A stretch of 32,665 nt of DNA from Xenococcus sp. PCC 7305 (GTDB lineage: Bacteria > Cyanobacteriota > Cyanobacteriia > Cyanobacteriales > Xenococcaceae): positions 1 through 32,665 of the forward strand of contig NZ_ALVZ01000158.1 of assembly GCF_000332055.1 (NCBI RefSeq), given 5' to 3'. The first letter of the stretch is position 1. Every line of letters begins with the position of its first letter. The position numbers and the translations under genes were made by a program. Of the stretch, positions 21,445 through 31,651 are shown piece by piece. The notes beneath the pieces are model-generated. The model was not told where the DNA came from. It did not search any database and saw only the letters and a list, made by a program, of their open reading frames with translations.

Positions 21445-22794
21445 TTCAAATTGGCTAGCAATAATCGCAAGCATAAACCACCATAAAGTACTAACTTGGG
21501 GGCGATACCAAACTGTATCCACTAAACCATGGACTAAGAGTCCCCAAATAGCTGCGATCGCGGCGATTACCCAGAGTCCCTGAACATTTCTCGATTGACG
21601 TAAACGATTTACTTGGGTTATCCCATGGTTAAATGTCACAACTATCAACCAAATAAAACTACTAAAACCGACCAGACCAATTTCTACAATATGCTCCAGA
21701 TATATTGAATAAGCACTTAAGGCAGGATATCGAGAATCCATATATCTTGGATAAATGGCTTTAAAAGTTTCATTCCCCGGCCCAATTCCCGTGAGAGGAT
21801 AATCTTTAATCATCGCGCCGACAGTATCCCAAACGACTTGGCGGAAATTGTTACTACTATCTTCTCGTCCGGCAAAAATACTAAAAAATCTGATTCTGAT
21901 CGATTCTACTCCTAAAATTGCCACAATAATTAATCCGCCTAAACCCCCAAAGAATAAGGGCAAGAGCCAGACTCGCCAAAAACGCGGTAAAAATTCGCGC
22001 CACCACCAATAAAGCAATAAAAATAAAACACTTGCCAAGGCCAGCATGGCCAACCAAGCACCCCGACTATCAGTAAAAAATAAGCAAGCAGAATTTATGC
22101 CAACTAAAACTACCGCCAGGGTTTTTTGTATCCAACTACTCCAGACAAAGACAGCGACAATACTTAATGCGATCGCAGGCAGCAAATAACTTCCCAATAA
22201 ATTAGGATTGCCCAAATAACTATAAACTCTCGTATCTTTGGCCAGTACCGAATTGGGATCATTCCAAGTGGCCAGTTGTTCAACACCAAAAAACTGCTGC
22301 CGAATCCCATAACCGCTAACTATCAAAGAACTCAAAAGAGCACTAGTGATTAACCAATTACTTAACTTGGGCGATCTCATAATGCGTGAGCCCAAAGCAA
22401 ACATCATTAAGTAAAGAGTTAACTTTATAAAGCCATCTAGGGCTGCCGCTCTTACCGGCGACAAGACAGTTGCGATCGCGGCAACTCCCCAATAAAGGAA
22501 AACTAATACGTGAATCGGTGTAATCCCTAGGGGTTCAGATTCGGAGATTGTCGTCAAAATCCAATATAAAGCGACGGCAATGAGCAACATGCCAATCAAG
22601 CCTGTAGAGACAAAAGGAGCCAGAATTAAGATTAAAGCTAACAAGCTAGCGCCAATTTCTTCCGACCATTGTAATAGCCAACTTTGCGATCGCCAAGCCG
22701 ATACTAAATTGAGAAAACGATAAAGATAGCTACTATTCAACCAAAGGTCAAAATTGAGTCTCGTTAACACTATACTTGTCCAAGTAGATTTCAT
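21424..22794 (-). CDS. ictB: IctB-family O-antigen-ligase-like membrane protein
   Basis: A 456-residue polytopic membrane protein with roughly ten to twelve hydrophobic segments and the O-antigen ligase/Wzy-C domain. Family blocks include GIRQQFFGVEQLATWNDPNS, RVYSYLGNPNLLGSYLLPA, ACLFFTDSRGAWLAM and YPLTGIGPGNETFKAIYPRYM with the downstream SAYSIYLEHIVEIGLVG. IctB was first linked to inorganic carbon uptake in Synechococcus, but the fold is that of polysaccharide ligases, and its direct role as a bicarbonate transporter is doubted. The last residues (RDEG) are coded by the heptanucleotide repeat at the stop codon. The gene is convergent with obg. Confidence 0.9.
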   Translation of the reverse strand: MKSTWTSIVLTRLNFDLWLNSSYLYRFLNLVSAWRSQSWLLQWSEEIGASLLALILILAPFVSTGLIGMLLIAVALYWILTTISESEPLGITPIHVLVFLYWGVAAIATVLSPVRAAALDGFIKLTLYLMMFALGSRIMRSPKLSNWLITSALLSSLIVSGYGIRQQFFGVEQLATWNDPNSVLAKDTRVYSYLGNPNLLGSYLLPAIALSIVAVFVWSSWIQKTLAVVLVGINSACLFFTDSRGAWLAMLALASVLFLLLYWWWREFLPRFWRVWLLPLFFGGLGGLIIVAILGVESIRIRFFSIFAGREDSSNNFRQVVWDTVGAMIKDYPLTGIGPGNETFKAIYPRYMDSRYPALSAYSIYLEHIVEIGLVGFSSFIWLIVVTFNHGITQVNRLRQSRNVQGLWVIAAIAAIWGLLVHGLVDTVWYRPQVSTLWWFMLAIIASQFEGMRDEG

Positions 22795-22841
22795 GGATTT
22801 GGTTAATTGTTTCGATGTTCACTGAAATAATAGTCTGCATT

Positions 22842-22873
22842 AAAAAAGACTCAAGAGCTAATCCCCAGAGTCT
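22842..22873 (-). terminator. intrinsic terminator downstream of the RRM gene
   Basis: On the minus strand, AGACTC and GAGTCT form a 6-bp stem followed by a T-run, about 45 nt after the rbp stop and before ictB. It separates the RRM gene from ictB. Confidence 0.65.
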
Positions 22874-22916
22874 AATGATATTAAATAAAGATAACGAATA
22901 TAGCGAAATATGCTAA

Positions 22917-23222
22917 TTAATAGTTACTGCGAGAAAAACTGTCATTATTACGACCACCACCAGAGCCACCGCGATCGTTTTCGCGAGGTCTCGCCTTATT
23001 AACTCGAAGTTCTCTACCCATCCATTCTGCGCCGTCTAAAGTTTCGATCGCTTTATCTTCTTCAGCTTCATTTGCCATTTCGACAAAACCGAAGCCCCGC
23101 ATCCGACCACTTTCGCGATCCGTCGGCAGATAAACCCGTTTAACGGTTCCATAGTCGGCGAAAACACCGGATAGATCTTCTTCTGTGACTTTATAGGGAA
23201 TATTTCCTACATAAATTGACAT
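22917..23222 (-). CDS. rbp: single-RRM glycine-rich RNA-binding protein (Rbp)
   Basis: A 101-residue protein with one RNA recognition motif: RNP2 IYVGNI (3-8) and RNP1 RGFGFVEM (42-49). A short Gly/Arg/Ser-rich tail (NDRGGSGGGRNNDSFSRSN) follows. These cyanobacterial Rbp proteins bind RNA, and several are induced by cold; some direct thylakoid-associated mRNA localisation. The length and tail are typical of the Rbp class. The 244-nt gap to divergent mgtE could hold a long 5' leader, which is common for cold-regulated rbp genes, but no specific element was identified. Confidence 0.95.
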   Translation of the reverse strand: MSIYVGNIPYKVTEEDLSGVFADYGTVKRVYLPTDRESGRMRGFGFVEMANEAEEDKAIETLDGAEWMGRELRVNKARPRENDRGGSGGGRNNDSFSRSNY

Positions 23223-23466
23223 TGGTTGTCTCCAGGTTTGGAATTATTTATCAGGGATAAACAGTTCGGGAACAACCTTGCCAACCAGAAAGCCGAAAAT
23301 GTATAACTAAACTGAAACAATTGCTGTACCGAATCGAATATCTTTTTCTAGTACGATAGCACAGCATAATCTAACAAAGAATGCGAAGATAGAAAACAAT
23401 GTTAAATAATATAAAACTCCAAGAAAAAAGTTTACTTAACTGAATGGAATTAGGAAGGGGAGGTTT

Positions 23467-24846
23467 ATGACGCCAAATGTTGTTAAGCACAATGAATTGC
23501 GACAGTTAGTACGTTCCCAATTGGAGCTTTTTCTCGAACGCGGAAATTTGGAAGGAGCGAAAGATCTCCTGTTGCCCGTACAAGCCGTAGATATCGCAGA
23601 GGCGATCGAAGGTTTACCCGAATCCATTCAGGTGATTGCTTTTCGTCTATTATCCAAAGCCGAAGCTATCGACGTTTATGAGTACTTAGATTCGTCGGTA
23701 CAGCAATCTTTAATTGAAGAATTCAAGCGTCAAGAAGTTATTGATATTGTTGATAAGATGTCTCCTGATGATCGAGCGAAGCTTTTTGATGAACTTCCGG
23801 CAAAAGTCGTCCGTCGCCTATTATCAGAACTCAGCCCTGGAGAACGGCAGGCAACAGCTCTGTTACTCGGTTATGAAGAGGATACTGCGGGTCGGATTAT
23901 GACTCCAGAATATATCTCTTGTAAGGAAACCCTGACTATTAATCAAGCTTTAGAAGCAATAAGAAGCTTAGCGAATGCTTCAGAAATTATTTACTATTTA
24001 TACGTCACCGATGCTTCTCGACATTTAACAGGAATTGTCTCTCTAAGAGATTTAGTATTGTCTCCAGCAGAAACTAGTTTAGGCGACATCATGACTCGGG
24101 ATGTGGTCTCTGTTCACACGGATACAGATCAAGAAGAGGTAGCTCGTACTATTCAACGTTATGACATCTTAGCTCTTCCTGTTGTAGATTCAGAAGAGCG
24201 GTTAGTAGGAATCGTCACGGTAGATGATGTAATTGACATCTTAGAACAAGAAGCGACCGAAGATATCTATGCCTTAGGTGGTGTACAGTCCGATGGGGAT
24301 AATGATTATTTTCAAACTAATTTAATTACTGTAGCTCGCAGAAGAGTTGTCTGGCTTTTTGTTTTATTGTTAACAAATAGTGTTACAACAAGTATTATTA
24401 AATCTCAAGAAAGTTTGTTATCCCAAGTCGTGACTTTAGCAGCTTTTATGCCTTTGTTGACTGGTACTGGAGGAAATGTTGGTGCTCAGTCTTCAACTGT
24501 AGTGATTCGGGGTTTAAATACCGATGAAATTGTTGATATGGGTGCGGGAAAGGTAGTTTTTCGCGAAGCTTTAGCGGGAATTTTATTGGGAACTATTTTG
24601 GGTTTTGTGGCAACATTATGGGCTTTTTTCTTTTTGCAAGAGGATCTTGCGGTGGCTATTTCTGTCGGTATTAGTTTAGTTGCGATTTCCTTGTTGGCTT
24701 CGGTAGCAGGTTCGGCATTGCCCTTTTTGTTTCGCGCCATTGGCCTTGATCCGGCTTTGATGTCGGCTCCTTTTATTACTACAGCTGTCGATGTTTTGGG
24801 TGTTTTGATTTATTTTAATATTGCTAGATTAATTTTAGGCTTGTAG
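23467..24846 (+). CDS. mgtE: MgtE magnesium transporter
   Basis: The 459-residue protein is an MgtE channel for Mg2+ uptake. The cytoplasmic N domain covers residues 1-135 (LERGNLEGAKDLL, MSPDDRAKLFDELP). Two CBS domains follow (about 143-200, starting RIMTPEYISC, and 205-262, starting DIMTRDVVSV), which sense Mg2+ and gate the channel. Five hydrophobic segments end the protein, including the pore signature FMPLLTGTGGNVGAQSSTVV (about 327-346). The start has an excellent Shine-Dalgarno sequence (AGGAAGGGGAGG). No M-box riboswitch was recognised in the leader. Confidence 0.96.
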   Translation: MTPNVVKHNELRQLVRSQLELFLERGNLEGAKDLLLPVQAVDIAEAIEGLPESIQVIAFRLLSKAEAIDVYEYLDSSVQQSLIEEFKRQEVIDIVDKMSPDDRAKLFDELPAKVVRRLLSELSPGERQATALLLGYEEDTAGRIMTPEYISCKETLTINQALEAIRSLANASEIIYYLYVTDASRHLTGIVSLRDLVLSPAETSLGDIMTRDVVSVHTDTDQEEVARTIQRYDILALPVVDSEERLVGIVTVDDVIDILEQEATEDIYALGGVQSDGDNDYFQTNLITVARRRVVWLFVLLLTNSVTTSIIKSQESLLSQVVTLAAFMPLLTGTGGNVGAQSSTVVIRGLNTDEIVDMGAGKVVFREALAGILLGTILGFVATLWAFFFLQEDLAVAISVGISLVAISLLASVAGSALPFLFRAIGLDPALMSAPFITTAVDVLGVLIYFNIARLILGL

Positions 24847-25002
24847 ATTGAGTAATACATGGACAATGATACTATCATGGTCTGATTATGTTGCAAAAAA
24901 AGTGATAATGGGACTTAAACAAGAATTTTGATTTGCTATATACAATCTAAATCTTTGTGAATTAAATTATTACCGATAGAAAATATAGACCGAAAATAAC
25001 TA

Positions 25003-25632
25003 ATGATTTTAGACAATTTTAAAATTTGCGAGGGCGATCTTGATAATGCTAGTATGGCGCGTTATTTAGCGGCAGATGCGATCGCGATCGATACAGAAAC
25101 CATGGGCTTAGTAATTGGTCGCGATCGCCTATGTTTGGTACAATTATGCGATCCGCAAGGATATGTTACAGCGGTCAGAATTGAACAAGGACAAACTTCT
25201 GCCCCAAATCTCAAAAGAATATTAGAAGACCCTGAAATAACTAAAGTATTTCATTTTGCTCGTTTTGATGTAGCCCAGTTTCGTTATACTTTTGGAGTTG
25301 AGACAGCGCCAATTTTTTGCACTAAAATCGCTAGCAAATTAGCTCGTACCTACACTTCTAGTCACGGCCTAAAAAGTTTGGTCATGGAATTGACCGGAAC
25401 TGAACTGGACAAAAGCGCCCAAAGTTCTGATTGGGGAGACATTGACAGTCTTTCGGTAGAACAACTGAATTATGCGGCTAATGACGTGCGGTATTTAATA
25501 GATGCGCAAACAAAGTTAACCGATATGCTTAAACGAGAAAACCGCTGGGAACTAGCACAAGAATGCTTTAAATGTATCCCAGTCTTTGTTTCTCTAGATA
25601 TTATGCGTTATGAAAATATCTTTGAGCACTAA
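25003..25632 (+). CDS. rnd: RNase D-like 3'-5' exonuclease
   Basis: The 209-residue protein is the DEDDy exonuclease domain alone. Exo I is AIDTETMGL (D30, E32), Exo II lies around FHFARFDVAQF (D89), and Exo III is YAANDVRYL (Y157, D161). RNase D trims the 3' ends of tRNA precursors and small RNAs. The HRDC domains of E. coli RNase D are missing, as in the short cyanobacterial form. The ATG at 25003 starts a few residues before the conserved fold. It is transcribed alone, convergent with the asparaginase gene. Confidence 0.9.
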   Translation: MILDNFKICEGDLDNASMARYLAADAIAIDTETMGLVIGRDRLCLVQLCDPQGYVTAVRIEQGQTSAPNLKRILEDPEITKVFHFARFDVAQFRYTFGVETAPIFCTKIASKLARTYTSSHGLKSLVMELTGTELDKSAQSSDWGDIDSLSVEQLNYAANDVRYLIDAQTKLTDMLKRENRWELAQECFKCIPVFVSLDIMRYENIFEH

Positions 25633-25666
25633 ATTTAGTTAACAGTCCCCAGTTATCAGCTCTCTC

Positions 25667-25707
25667 CTCATCCCTCATCCTTTATCCCTCATCCTTTATC
25701 CTTCATC
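25667..25707. repeat. heptad repeats (CTCATCC/TTTATCC)
   Basis: Five to six degenerate heptads of the CTCATCC/TTTATCC type lie between rnd and the convergent asparaginase gene, and run into the 3' end of the latter. The same repeat type ends ictB. Confidence 0.8.
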
Positions 25708-26672
25708 GTTGTTTTAAAGTCTATTAACTTATCGTCCTTGTCTTGCCAATCCAATGTATCGCCGATTGTTTCGCCGTCATGATAGGCAGCAAGAATTACT
25801 TCGCTGGTTTTACCCCAAGCGATCGCGCCGTCATGGGAAATCGCGATCGCCCCTAAATCTCGTTCCCTGTTCTTCGATTCTTGCATCGAGCGCAACATGG
25901 CCTCTGGGAGTTTTAAGCCATCGGTGACTCGAATTACTATTTTGGCTGCTAAACATTCATCAATAATGTCCTCCCCAATACCAGTACAAGAAACCCCAGC
26001 ATATTCGTTGGCATAATTTCCCGCTGGCATAGCTGAATCGCTTACCCGACCAATATGTTCTAATCCCTTGCCCCCTGTGGATGTTCCCGCGGCGATTTTG
26101 CCCTGGCGATCGAGAGCAACGACTCCAATAGTTCCCTTTCTCGGTTCATGAGCGATTACTAATTCTTCTTCGGCGATCACCCCAGCCATGGCTTTTTGAA
26201 AATTACCCTCCCTCTCTTGCATCCATTCTTGAAGGCGAATTGTAACCAAGGGGTCGTAAATCGGTACCTTGAGTTCTCGTAAAAGTTCAGCTGCGCCATA
26301 ATCTGATAATACGCGATCTTCTTGTTGCTGAAGGGCTTGGGCTAATTGAATCGGGTTTTTAACTCGCGATACATTAATCACGCCACTGAAACGCTGCTGG
26401 GCTCCATCCATTAAAGAAGCGCTCATTCTTATTTGTCCATCTGACTGTAGTACTGAGCCAGTACCCGCATTGAACATGGTCTGATCTTCTAGTAGCTGAC
26501 AAGCTTCAGCGGCGACTTCAGCAGCAGAAACACCTTCAAGTAGTAGTGCATACATTTGTTCAACAATAGAATGTAGAGCTTGACGGACAATTATTGCGCC
26601 TTCTTTACTTTTTACATGACCACCTGCACCACCGTGAATAATTAATTTTGGTTGTACTCCTGCAATTGACAT
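25689..26672 (-). CDS. iaaA: isoaspartyl peptidase / plant-type L-asparaginase
   Basis: The 327-residue precursor is an Ntn-hydrolase that cleaves itself to expose a catalytic threonine, then hydrolyses beta-aspartyl dipeptides and asparagine. Visible are IIHGGAGG (11-18), MFNAGTGSVL, SASLMDG, the autocleavage site KG-TIGVVALD with nucleophile T181, STGG (198-201), GRVSDSAMPAGNYA and SCTGIGE. These allow breakdown of isoaspartyl peptides from damaged proteins or cyanophycin. The final residues KDKG are coded by the heptanucleotide repeat. It is co-directional with the histidine kinase upstream, 110 nt away. Confidence 0.93.
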   Translation of the reverse strand: MSIAGVQPKLIIHGGAGGHVKSKEGAIIVRQALHSIVEQMYALLLEGVSAAEVAAEACQLLEDQTMFNAGTGSVLQSDGQIRMSASLMDGAQQRFSGVINVSRVKNPIQLAQALQQQEDRVLSDYGAAELLRELKVPIYDPLVTIRLQEWMQEREGNFQKAMAGVIAEEELVIAHEPRKGTIGVVALDRQGKIAAGTSTGGKGLEHIGRVSDSAMPAGNYANEYAGVSCTGIGEDIIDECLAAKIVIRVTDGLKLPEAMLRSMQESKNRERDLGAIAISHDGAIAWGKTSEVILAAYHDGETIGDTLDWQDKDDKLIDFKTTMKDKG

Positions 26673-26782
26673 AGTTACTTTTTGTCTGAATTATTAGCTG
26701 ATCGGATTTTAAACTCTAACGTGGAAATTTTTTCGTAAACAGTCAAAGGTTTTTCCGAAAAAGAGCGATCGCGATTAATTTT

Positions 26783-29398
26783 TCATGGCAAATCATTTTT
26801 AGAGCTTTTGCCGATGGCTTCATCTTTTTCAAGATCAGCTACTTCTATAGGCAAATTAAAGTAAAAACTACTACCCTGGCCGAAAATACTTTCAACCCAA
26901 ATCTTTCCTCCATGCTGCTCAACAATGCTACGACAGATTGCTAGTCCCAAACCAGTTCCTCCCTTTTTGCGGGCATCGCTAGCATCCACCTGATGAAAAC
27001 GCTCGAAGATACTTTCTAGTTGATCAGTTGGGATTCCTCTACCCTGATCTACAACCGAGAACAGAACCTCTTTATTTTGTTTTTGAGCCGTTACCCAAAT
27101 TATGTCACCAGCAGTAGAAAATTTAATCGCATTGCTAATCAAATTGGTTAAAGTTTGCAAAATCCGATCTGGATCAACCAATAGTTCAACCGAGTTAGAA
27201 TTTGTTTCTATAACAACCTGGTGCTCTTGGGCCATATAGCTCACAGTTTCTATTGATTGTTTAATCAGTTCTGCACTATGACAACATTGTTTTTCAAGAT
27301 GATGCCTTTGGGATTCCATCCGTTCAAGGTCAAGAACATCGTTCAGCAGAAATATCAAACGATTGGTATTTCTATTCGCTATTTTGAGCATTTCTTTTCC
27401 CTTTGGAGAAAGACTTCCCAAACGGTCAGCTTCTAGCAGCTGGATAACCCCATGAATAGAAGTTAGAGGGGTCCGCATTTCGTGACTAGCAATGGAAATA
27501 AACTCCCCTTTAATTTTTTCGATCGCATAACGCTCCGTAATATCTAGTCCAATACTCATAGTTCCGCTCACTTCTCCTTGAGGTGTCCGCAGCAGAGTAC
27601 TGTTCCAATCAATAATTTTTTCTGCTCCAGATTTCGTCACAATAGAATATTGATAGTGAGGCCGAAATTGTTCTGCCAGAATTTCCTTAAAATCCTGATA
27701 TGCTTGCTGAAGCTGAGACTTGGGGACAAAAGTATTAAACCAATTTTTGCTCAATACTTCTTCCTTCACATATTGAGTCAATTCCAAACAAAAAGGATTG
27801 GCATATTCCACCTGACCATGACAATTGAGTCCAACAACAACTAAACGGACATTTTCCAGTAATGTCCGCCAACGGCGTTCTAATTCCCTGATATTGGCCT
27901 CAGCTTGGCGACGTTCTTCTAGCTCCCACTCTAAGCTTTTATTGACGCGAGTTAAGGCTGCTGTTCTCTCTGCCACTAGGGTTTCCAATTCTTTTTTTGT
28001 CTTTTGGAGAATGCTTTCTGCCTGTTTGCGTACGGTAATATCTTCAACTATGTAGGAGAATCGAGTTCTAATACGTGGATTTTGAGCGATCGGACAGACG
28101 GTAGCTAATAAGCACCTGTTGCTGTTGTCTGCCCTGTGAATATACTCAAAATATACAGGGCTACCAGTTTTTTGGCTCTCATGGTAATGCTGAACCCATC
28201 TTTTCACTTGAGCTGGTGATGCACCAAGACTACTTGCCAATTGATTTTTCATGGCCTCAGGTGTGACCCCAAAAAACTGCGCAGTGGCTTCATTTGCGGC
28301 AATATGTAAAATATCTTCATTTATCAGTTCCACAATCCCCATCATCAAAGGAGAACTATTGAAGAAATTTCTGAGAGTGGATTCTTTTTCTCGCAGTGCA
28401 GAGGAGGTCTTTTGACGCTCAAAAATTTCTCGGGTTAACTTTTTGTTGATTATTTCCACCTGCTGGGTACGCCGTTGGGCTGTTTGTGCTAGATAAATGA
28501 CTAGTGCTCCAAGTAATGCCATCATCAATCCACCACCTAAGACAAAACTGGGTAGTCGTGATTTCTTAGTCACAAGCAACTCATTTGTCGGCCAAACTCT
28601 CAGCTTCCAGGTAACGCCTTCAAAATGAATTTCTGCTTCCTGTGCCCATTGGGTTTCCATTTGCTTGCTATTCTCAGAGGAGCTACGACGATATATTTCT
28701 TCGCTCCCATCGTAAATAGCGAGAGCGTAACCAGGAGCAACATTTTCGTCTAATAGGGTATCTAGAAGTGTTTGGAGTCGAAAGACACTCAAAATAAAGC
28801 CTTCGAAAGATTCTTGCTGAACACCAAGCGTTTCTTCTGAACTGTTCTCATGCAGAAATATCGGCACATAAACGAGAAAACCCTTGCCCCCTTGAACCAG
28901 ATTAATTGTTCTGGTTACTGTTATAGTACGCTTTTGGCGCGCCGCTTCTAGGGCAGCTTTTCTTCGTGGCTCAAAGGCCAAATTGAGATTTTGAGCCGCT
29001 TCATTACCCGCTAAAGGGACGATCCAGCGAACATAAAATTCTGAATCTATCCATTCGATCGCCTGGAACCCAGGATAACCTCTCAGATAGTTCTGGGCGT
29101 CTTTTTCCCATTCGAGTTTTGGAGTTCCGCCTCTGCTTGTCCAGCGCTCCCTCATTCTTTCCAATGCTTGGAAGCGGTTTCGCATCTGTGTATCGATTTC
29201 CTGCTTAACACTAGCAGCCGCAAATTGCACCAGACGTTGTTTTGTATTTAAGTCTTGATCTGCTAGGGCTTTCCAGAGAAACAGAGTCTCAGTTGAGATA
29301 ATCAACCAAACTATTGCGGGCAACCATTGCCAAAGCCAAATTTTATTAGCGGTGAGATTCTTAAGCCTATGGAGAAATATTCTTCTATCACTAACCAA
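26783..29398 (-). CDS. CHASE-PAS-PAS sensor histidine kinase
   Basis: An 871-residue membrane sensor kinase. A first transmembrane helix lies near residues 24-44, followed by a periplasmic CHASE domain (about 70-275; FQAIEWIDSEFYVRWIVP is its typical core) and a second helix (about 284-305). Coiled-coil linkers and two PAS domains follow (about 340-455, ending in the PAC-like YIVEDITVRKQAE, and about 510-625, ending GLDITERYAIEK). The kinase core has phosphoacceptor H639 (SHEMRTPLTSIHG), N box (NLISNAIKF), G1 DQGRGIP (784-790) and G2 GGTGLGLA (813-820). No receiver domain or adjacent response regulator is seen, so its partner and ligand are unknown. Confidence 0.94.
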   Translation of the reverse strand: MVSDRRIFLHRLKNLTANKIWLWQWLPAIVWLIISTETLFLWKALADQDLNTKQRLVQFAAASVKQEIDTQMRNRFQALERMRERWTSRGGTPKLEWEKDAQNYLRGYPGFQAIEWIDSEFYVRWIVPLAGNEAAQNLNLAFEPRRKAALEAARQKRTITVTRTINLVQGGKGFLVYVPIFLHENSSEETLGVQQESFEGFILSVFRLQTLLDTLLDENVAPGYALAIYDGSEEIYRRSSSENSKQMETQWAQEAEIHFEGVTWKLRVWPTNELLVTKKSRLPSFVLGGGLMMALLGALVIYLAQTAQRRTQQVEIINKKLTREIFERQKTSSALREKESTLRNFFNSSPLMMGIVELINEDILHIAANEATAQFFGVTPEAMKNQLASSLGASPAQVKRWVQHYHESQKTGSPVYFEYIHRADNSNRCLLATVCPIAQNPRIRTRFSYIVEDITVRKQAESILQKTKKELETLVAERTAALTRVNKSLEWELEERRQAEANIRELERRWRTLLENVRLVVVGLNCHGQVEYANPFCLELTQYVKEEVLSKNWFNTFVPKSQLQQAYQDFKEILAEQFRPHYQYSIVTKSGAEKIIDWNSTLLRTPQGEVSGTMSIGLDITERYAIEKIKGEFISIASHEMRTPLTSIHGVIQLLEADRLGSLSPKGKEMLKIANRNTNRLIFLLNDVLDLERMESQRHHLEKQCCHSAELIKQSIETVSYMAQEHQVVIETNSNSVELLVDPDRILQTLTNLISNAIKFSTAGDIIWVTAQKQNKEVLFSVVDQGRGIPTDQLESIFERFHQVDASDARKKGGTGLGLAICRSIVEQHGGKIWVESIFGQGSSFYFNLPIEVADLEKDEAIGKSSKNDLP

Positions 29399-29515
29399 TT
29401 ATTTGAGTTTCTTATTGCTTACTACTGATTTAATGTTAATAATTTAAACTATTAGGGCGTTTTTACTCATCTCTTTTAGAATCACTATAGCTTGATGAGA
29501 CGAATGGGAGTTCTT

Positions 29516-29536
29516 CCGCGCCCTCTAAAGACGCGG
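29516..29536. repeat. short hairpin resembling a TnpB-element 3' end, relic
   Basis: On the minus strand this reads CCGCG, a centre with CTTTAGAG, then CGCGG, followed by GAAGAAC. Similar GC-rich stems around a CTTTAG loop mark the 3' ends of many IS200/IS605 tnpB elements. No tnpB coding sequence is adjacent, so at most it is a remnant. The rest of the 29399-29573 gap holds nothing recognisable. Confidence 0.3.
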
Positions 29537-29573
29537 CATTGCACTGCTGTTTACTGATCACTGTTAACTGAAA

Positions 29574-31541
29574 TTAGCCTTCTCTAAGCTTATCTAAAAC
29601 AGTCAAATCCTCCATCGTAGAAATATCGCCTACTAACTCTTCCCCTGCTGCTAAATTTCGCAAGAAACGACGAATAATTTTTCCCGATCGCGTTTTTGGT
29701 AAAGCATCAGTAAAGCGAATTTCTCCAGGACGAGCGATCGCACCAATCTCGCTAACCACATGCTGTTTCAACTCAGCTTTCAACTCATCACTAGATGCGT
29801 GAGTACCTTCGAGAGTCACAAAGGCATAAACATCTTCTCCTTTGACCTCATGGGGACGCGATACCACAGCCGCTTCTGCCACCGCAGGATGGGAAACCAA
29901 CGCAGATTCTACCTCCATAGTTCCCAAACGATGTCCAGAGATATTCATCACATCATCAACACGCCCCATGACCCAGAAGTAACCATCTTCATCTTTGCGA
30001 GCGCCATCCCCTGCAAAATAGAGATATTCGCCATCTTTCGGGGGAATATGCTCCCAATAAGTGTTGCGAAAACGTTCATCATTTTTATAAACAGTGCGCA
30101 TCATACTTGGCCAAGGATGTTTCACAACCAAGTAGCCTCCTTCATTGGCCGCGACTGGATTACCTTCTAAATCGACAATATCAGCGAGAATGCCAGGGAA
30201 AGGGAGAGTCGCGGAACCTGGTTTTGTAGGGGTCGCCCCAGGCAAAGGAGTTAGCATAAATCCTCCTGTTTCAGTTTGCCACCAAGTATCGACAATAGGA
30301 CAGGTTTCATTGCCAATTGTCTTGTGATACCAGATCCAAGCTTCGGGGTTAATTGGTTCGCCGACCGTACCTAAAATTCGTAGTGAAGAAAGATCACGGG
30401 AGTTGGGATGTTGATCCCCCATTTTGATAAAAGCCCGAATCGCCGTTGGTGCCGTATAAAAGATTGTCACACCATATTTTTCCACCACATCCCAAAAACA
30501 ACCAGGATTAGAAGCTCGCGGGGCCCCTTCATACATTAAACTGGTGGCACCATTGGAAAGAGGGCCATAAACAATATAACTATGCCCTGTAATCCAACCG
30601 ACATCAGCAGTGCACCAATAAACATCAGTCTCTTTGAGATCGAATGTCCATTTACAGGTGACATGGGTGTAGAGATTGTAGCCTCCTGTGGTGTGAACGA
30701 CGCCTTTCGGTTGACCGGTAGTACCGCTAGTGTAGAGAATAAACAGCATATCCTCACTATCCATTGGTTCAGCAGGGCAATTAGCAGAGGCATTGGGTTG
30801 TAGCTCATGCCACCAAACATCGCGATCGCTAACCATCTCGATTTCCTGTTCAGTGCGTTGCACCACCAGTACCTTCTGAACACTAGGCACTGCATTATCT
30901 TTAAGTGCTTCGTCCACTGCTGGCTTGAGAGGGACAATTTTATCTTTGCGGAAACCGCCATCAGCAGTAATGACAACTTTAGCTTCTGCGTCTAACAATC
31001 TTGCTTTGAGAGCTTCCGCACTAAATCCGCCAAATACTACACTATGGGGAGCACCAATTCGAGCACACGCCAACATCGCGATCGCCGCCTCAGGGATCAT
31101 TGGCATATAGATGCCCACGCGATCGCCTTTAACCACGCCTAAATCTTTGAGTACATTTGCCATCTGACAAACTTCTCGATGTAGTTGGGCATAGGTCAGA
31201 GTCCGAGAATCTCCGGGTTCTCCCTCCCAAATCAAGGCTGCTTTATTCTTGCGCCAAGTAGTGAGATGTCGGTCCAGACAATTGTAAGAAATATTTATTT
31301 TGCCATTGATAAACCATTTAGCAAAGGGTGGTTGCCAATCGAGAACCTGATCCCATTTTTGAAACCAATCCAATTCTTTGTCAGCTAATTCTGCCCAAAA
31401 TGCGGCAGGATCAGTCGCTGCCTGTTCGTATAGTTGTTGATATGCTTCTAAACTGCCAATCGTTGCTTGTTGCGAAAATTCTGGAGTAGGAGCAAATAGG
31501 CGTTTCTCTTGAAGAATTGATTCGATAGTTGGTTGTGACAT
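29574..31541 (-). CDS. acs: acetyl-CoA synthetase
   Basis: The 655-residue AMP-forming enzyme converts acetate, ATP and CoA to acetyl-CoA. Visible are the P-loop [11 protein letters not shown] (about 270-280), [16 protein letters not shown], the acetate-pocket region [11 protein letters not shown], the hinge region [20 protein letters not shown] and, near the C-terminus, [11 protein letters not shown] with the catalytic lysine (about K621) that is controlled by acetylation in this family. The ATG at 31541 ([16 protein letters not shown]) is preferred over one 21 codons upstream, which adds a non-conserved AT-rich leader. It is followed 175 nt downstream by the co-directional histidine kinase gene. 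Confidence 0.96.
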   Translation of the reverse strand: MSQPTIESILQEKRLFAPTPEFSQQATIGSLEAYQQLYEQAATDPAAFWAELADKELDWFQKWDQVLDWQPPFAKWFINGKINISYNCLDRHLTTWRKNKAALIWEGEPGDSRTLTYAQLHREVCQMANVLKDLGVVKGDRVGIYMPMIPEAAIAMLACARIGAPHSVVFGGFSAEALKARLLDAEAKVVITADGGFRKDKIVPLKPAVDEALKDNAVPSVQKVLVVQRTEQEIEMVSDRDVWWHELQPNASANCPAEPMDSEDMLFILYTSGTTGQPKGVVHTTGGYNLYTHVTCKWTFDLKETDVYWCTADVGWITGHSYIVYGPLSNGATSLMYEGAPRASNPGCFWDVVEKYGVTIFYTAPTAIRAFIKMGDQHPNSRDLSSLRILGTVGEPINPEAWIWYHKTIGNETCPIVDTWWQTETGGFMLTPLPGATPTKPGSATLPFPGILADIVDLEGNPVAANEGGYLVVKHPWPSMMRTVYKNDERFRNTYWEHIPPKDGEYLYFAGDGARKDEDGYFWVMGRVDDVMNISGHRLGTMEVESALVSHPAVAEAAVVSRPHEVKGEDVYAFVTLEGTHASSDELKAELKQHVVSEIGAIARPGEIRFTDALPKTRSGKIIRRFLRNLAAGEELVGDISTMEDLTVLDKLREG

Positions 31542-31651
31542 AATTATCTTGTAATTTCTCTTAACCGTAAGATTAATCAAGTTATTACTTATTTTGTAGT
31601 TCAATATGACCTAAATACAAGTATTTTTGTTAAGTTTTTTGTGCAGACAAT

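Noticed and set aside
23223-23466. M-box or other magnesium riboswitch before mgtE
   Set aside because: No conserved core or terminator/antiterminator pair could be recognised; only a strong ribosome binding site is evident.
30536-30976. 146-residue frame within acs
   Set aside because: It lies wholly inside the well-conserved acs gene in another frame and has no motif.
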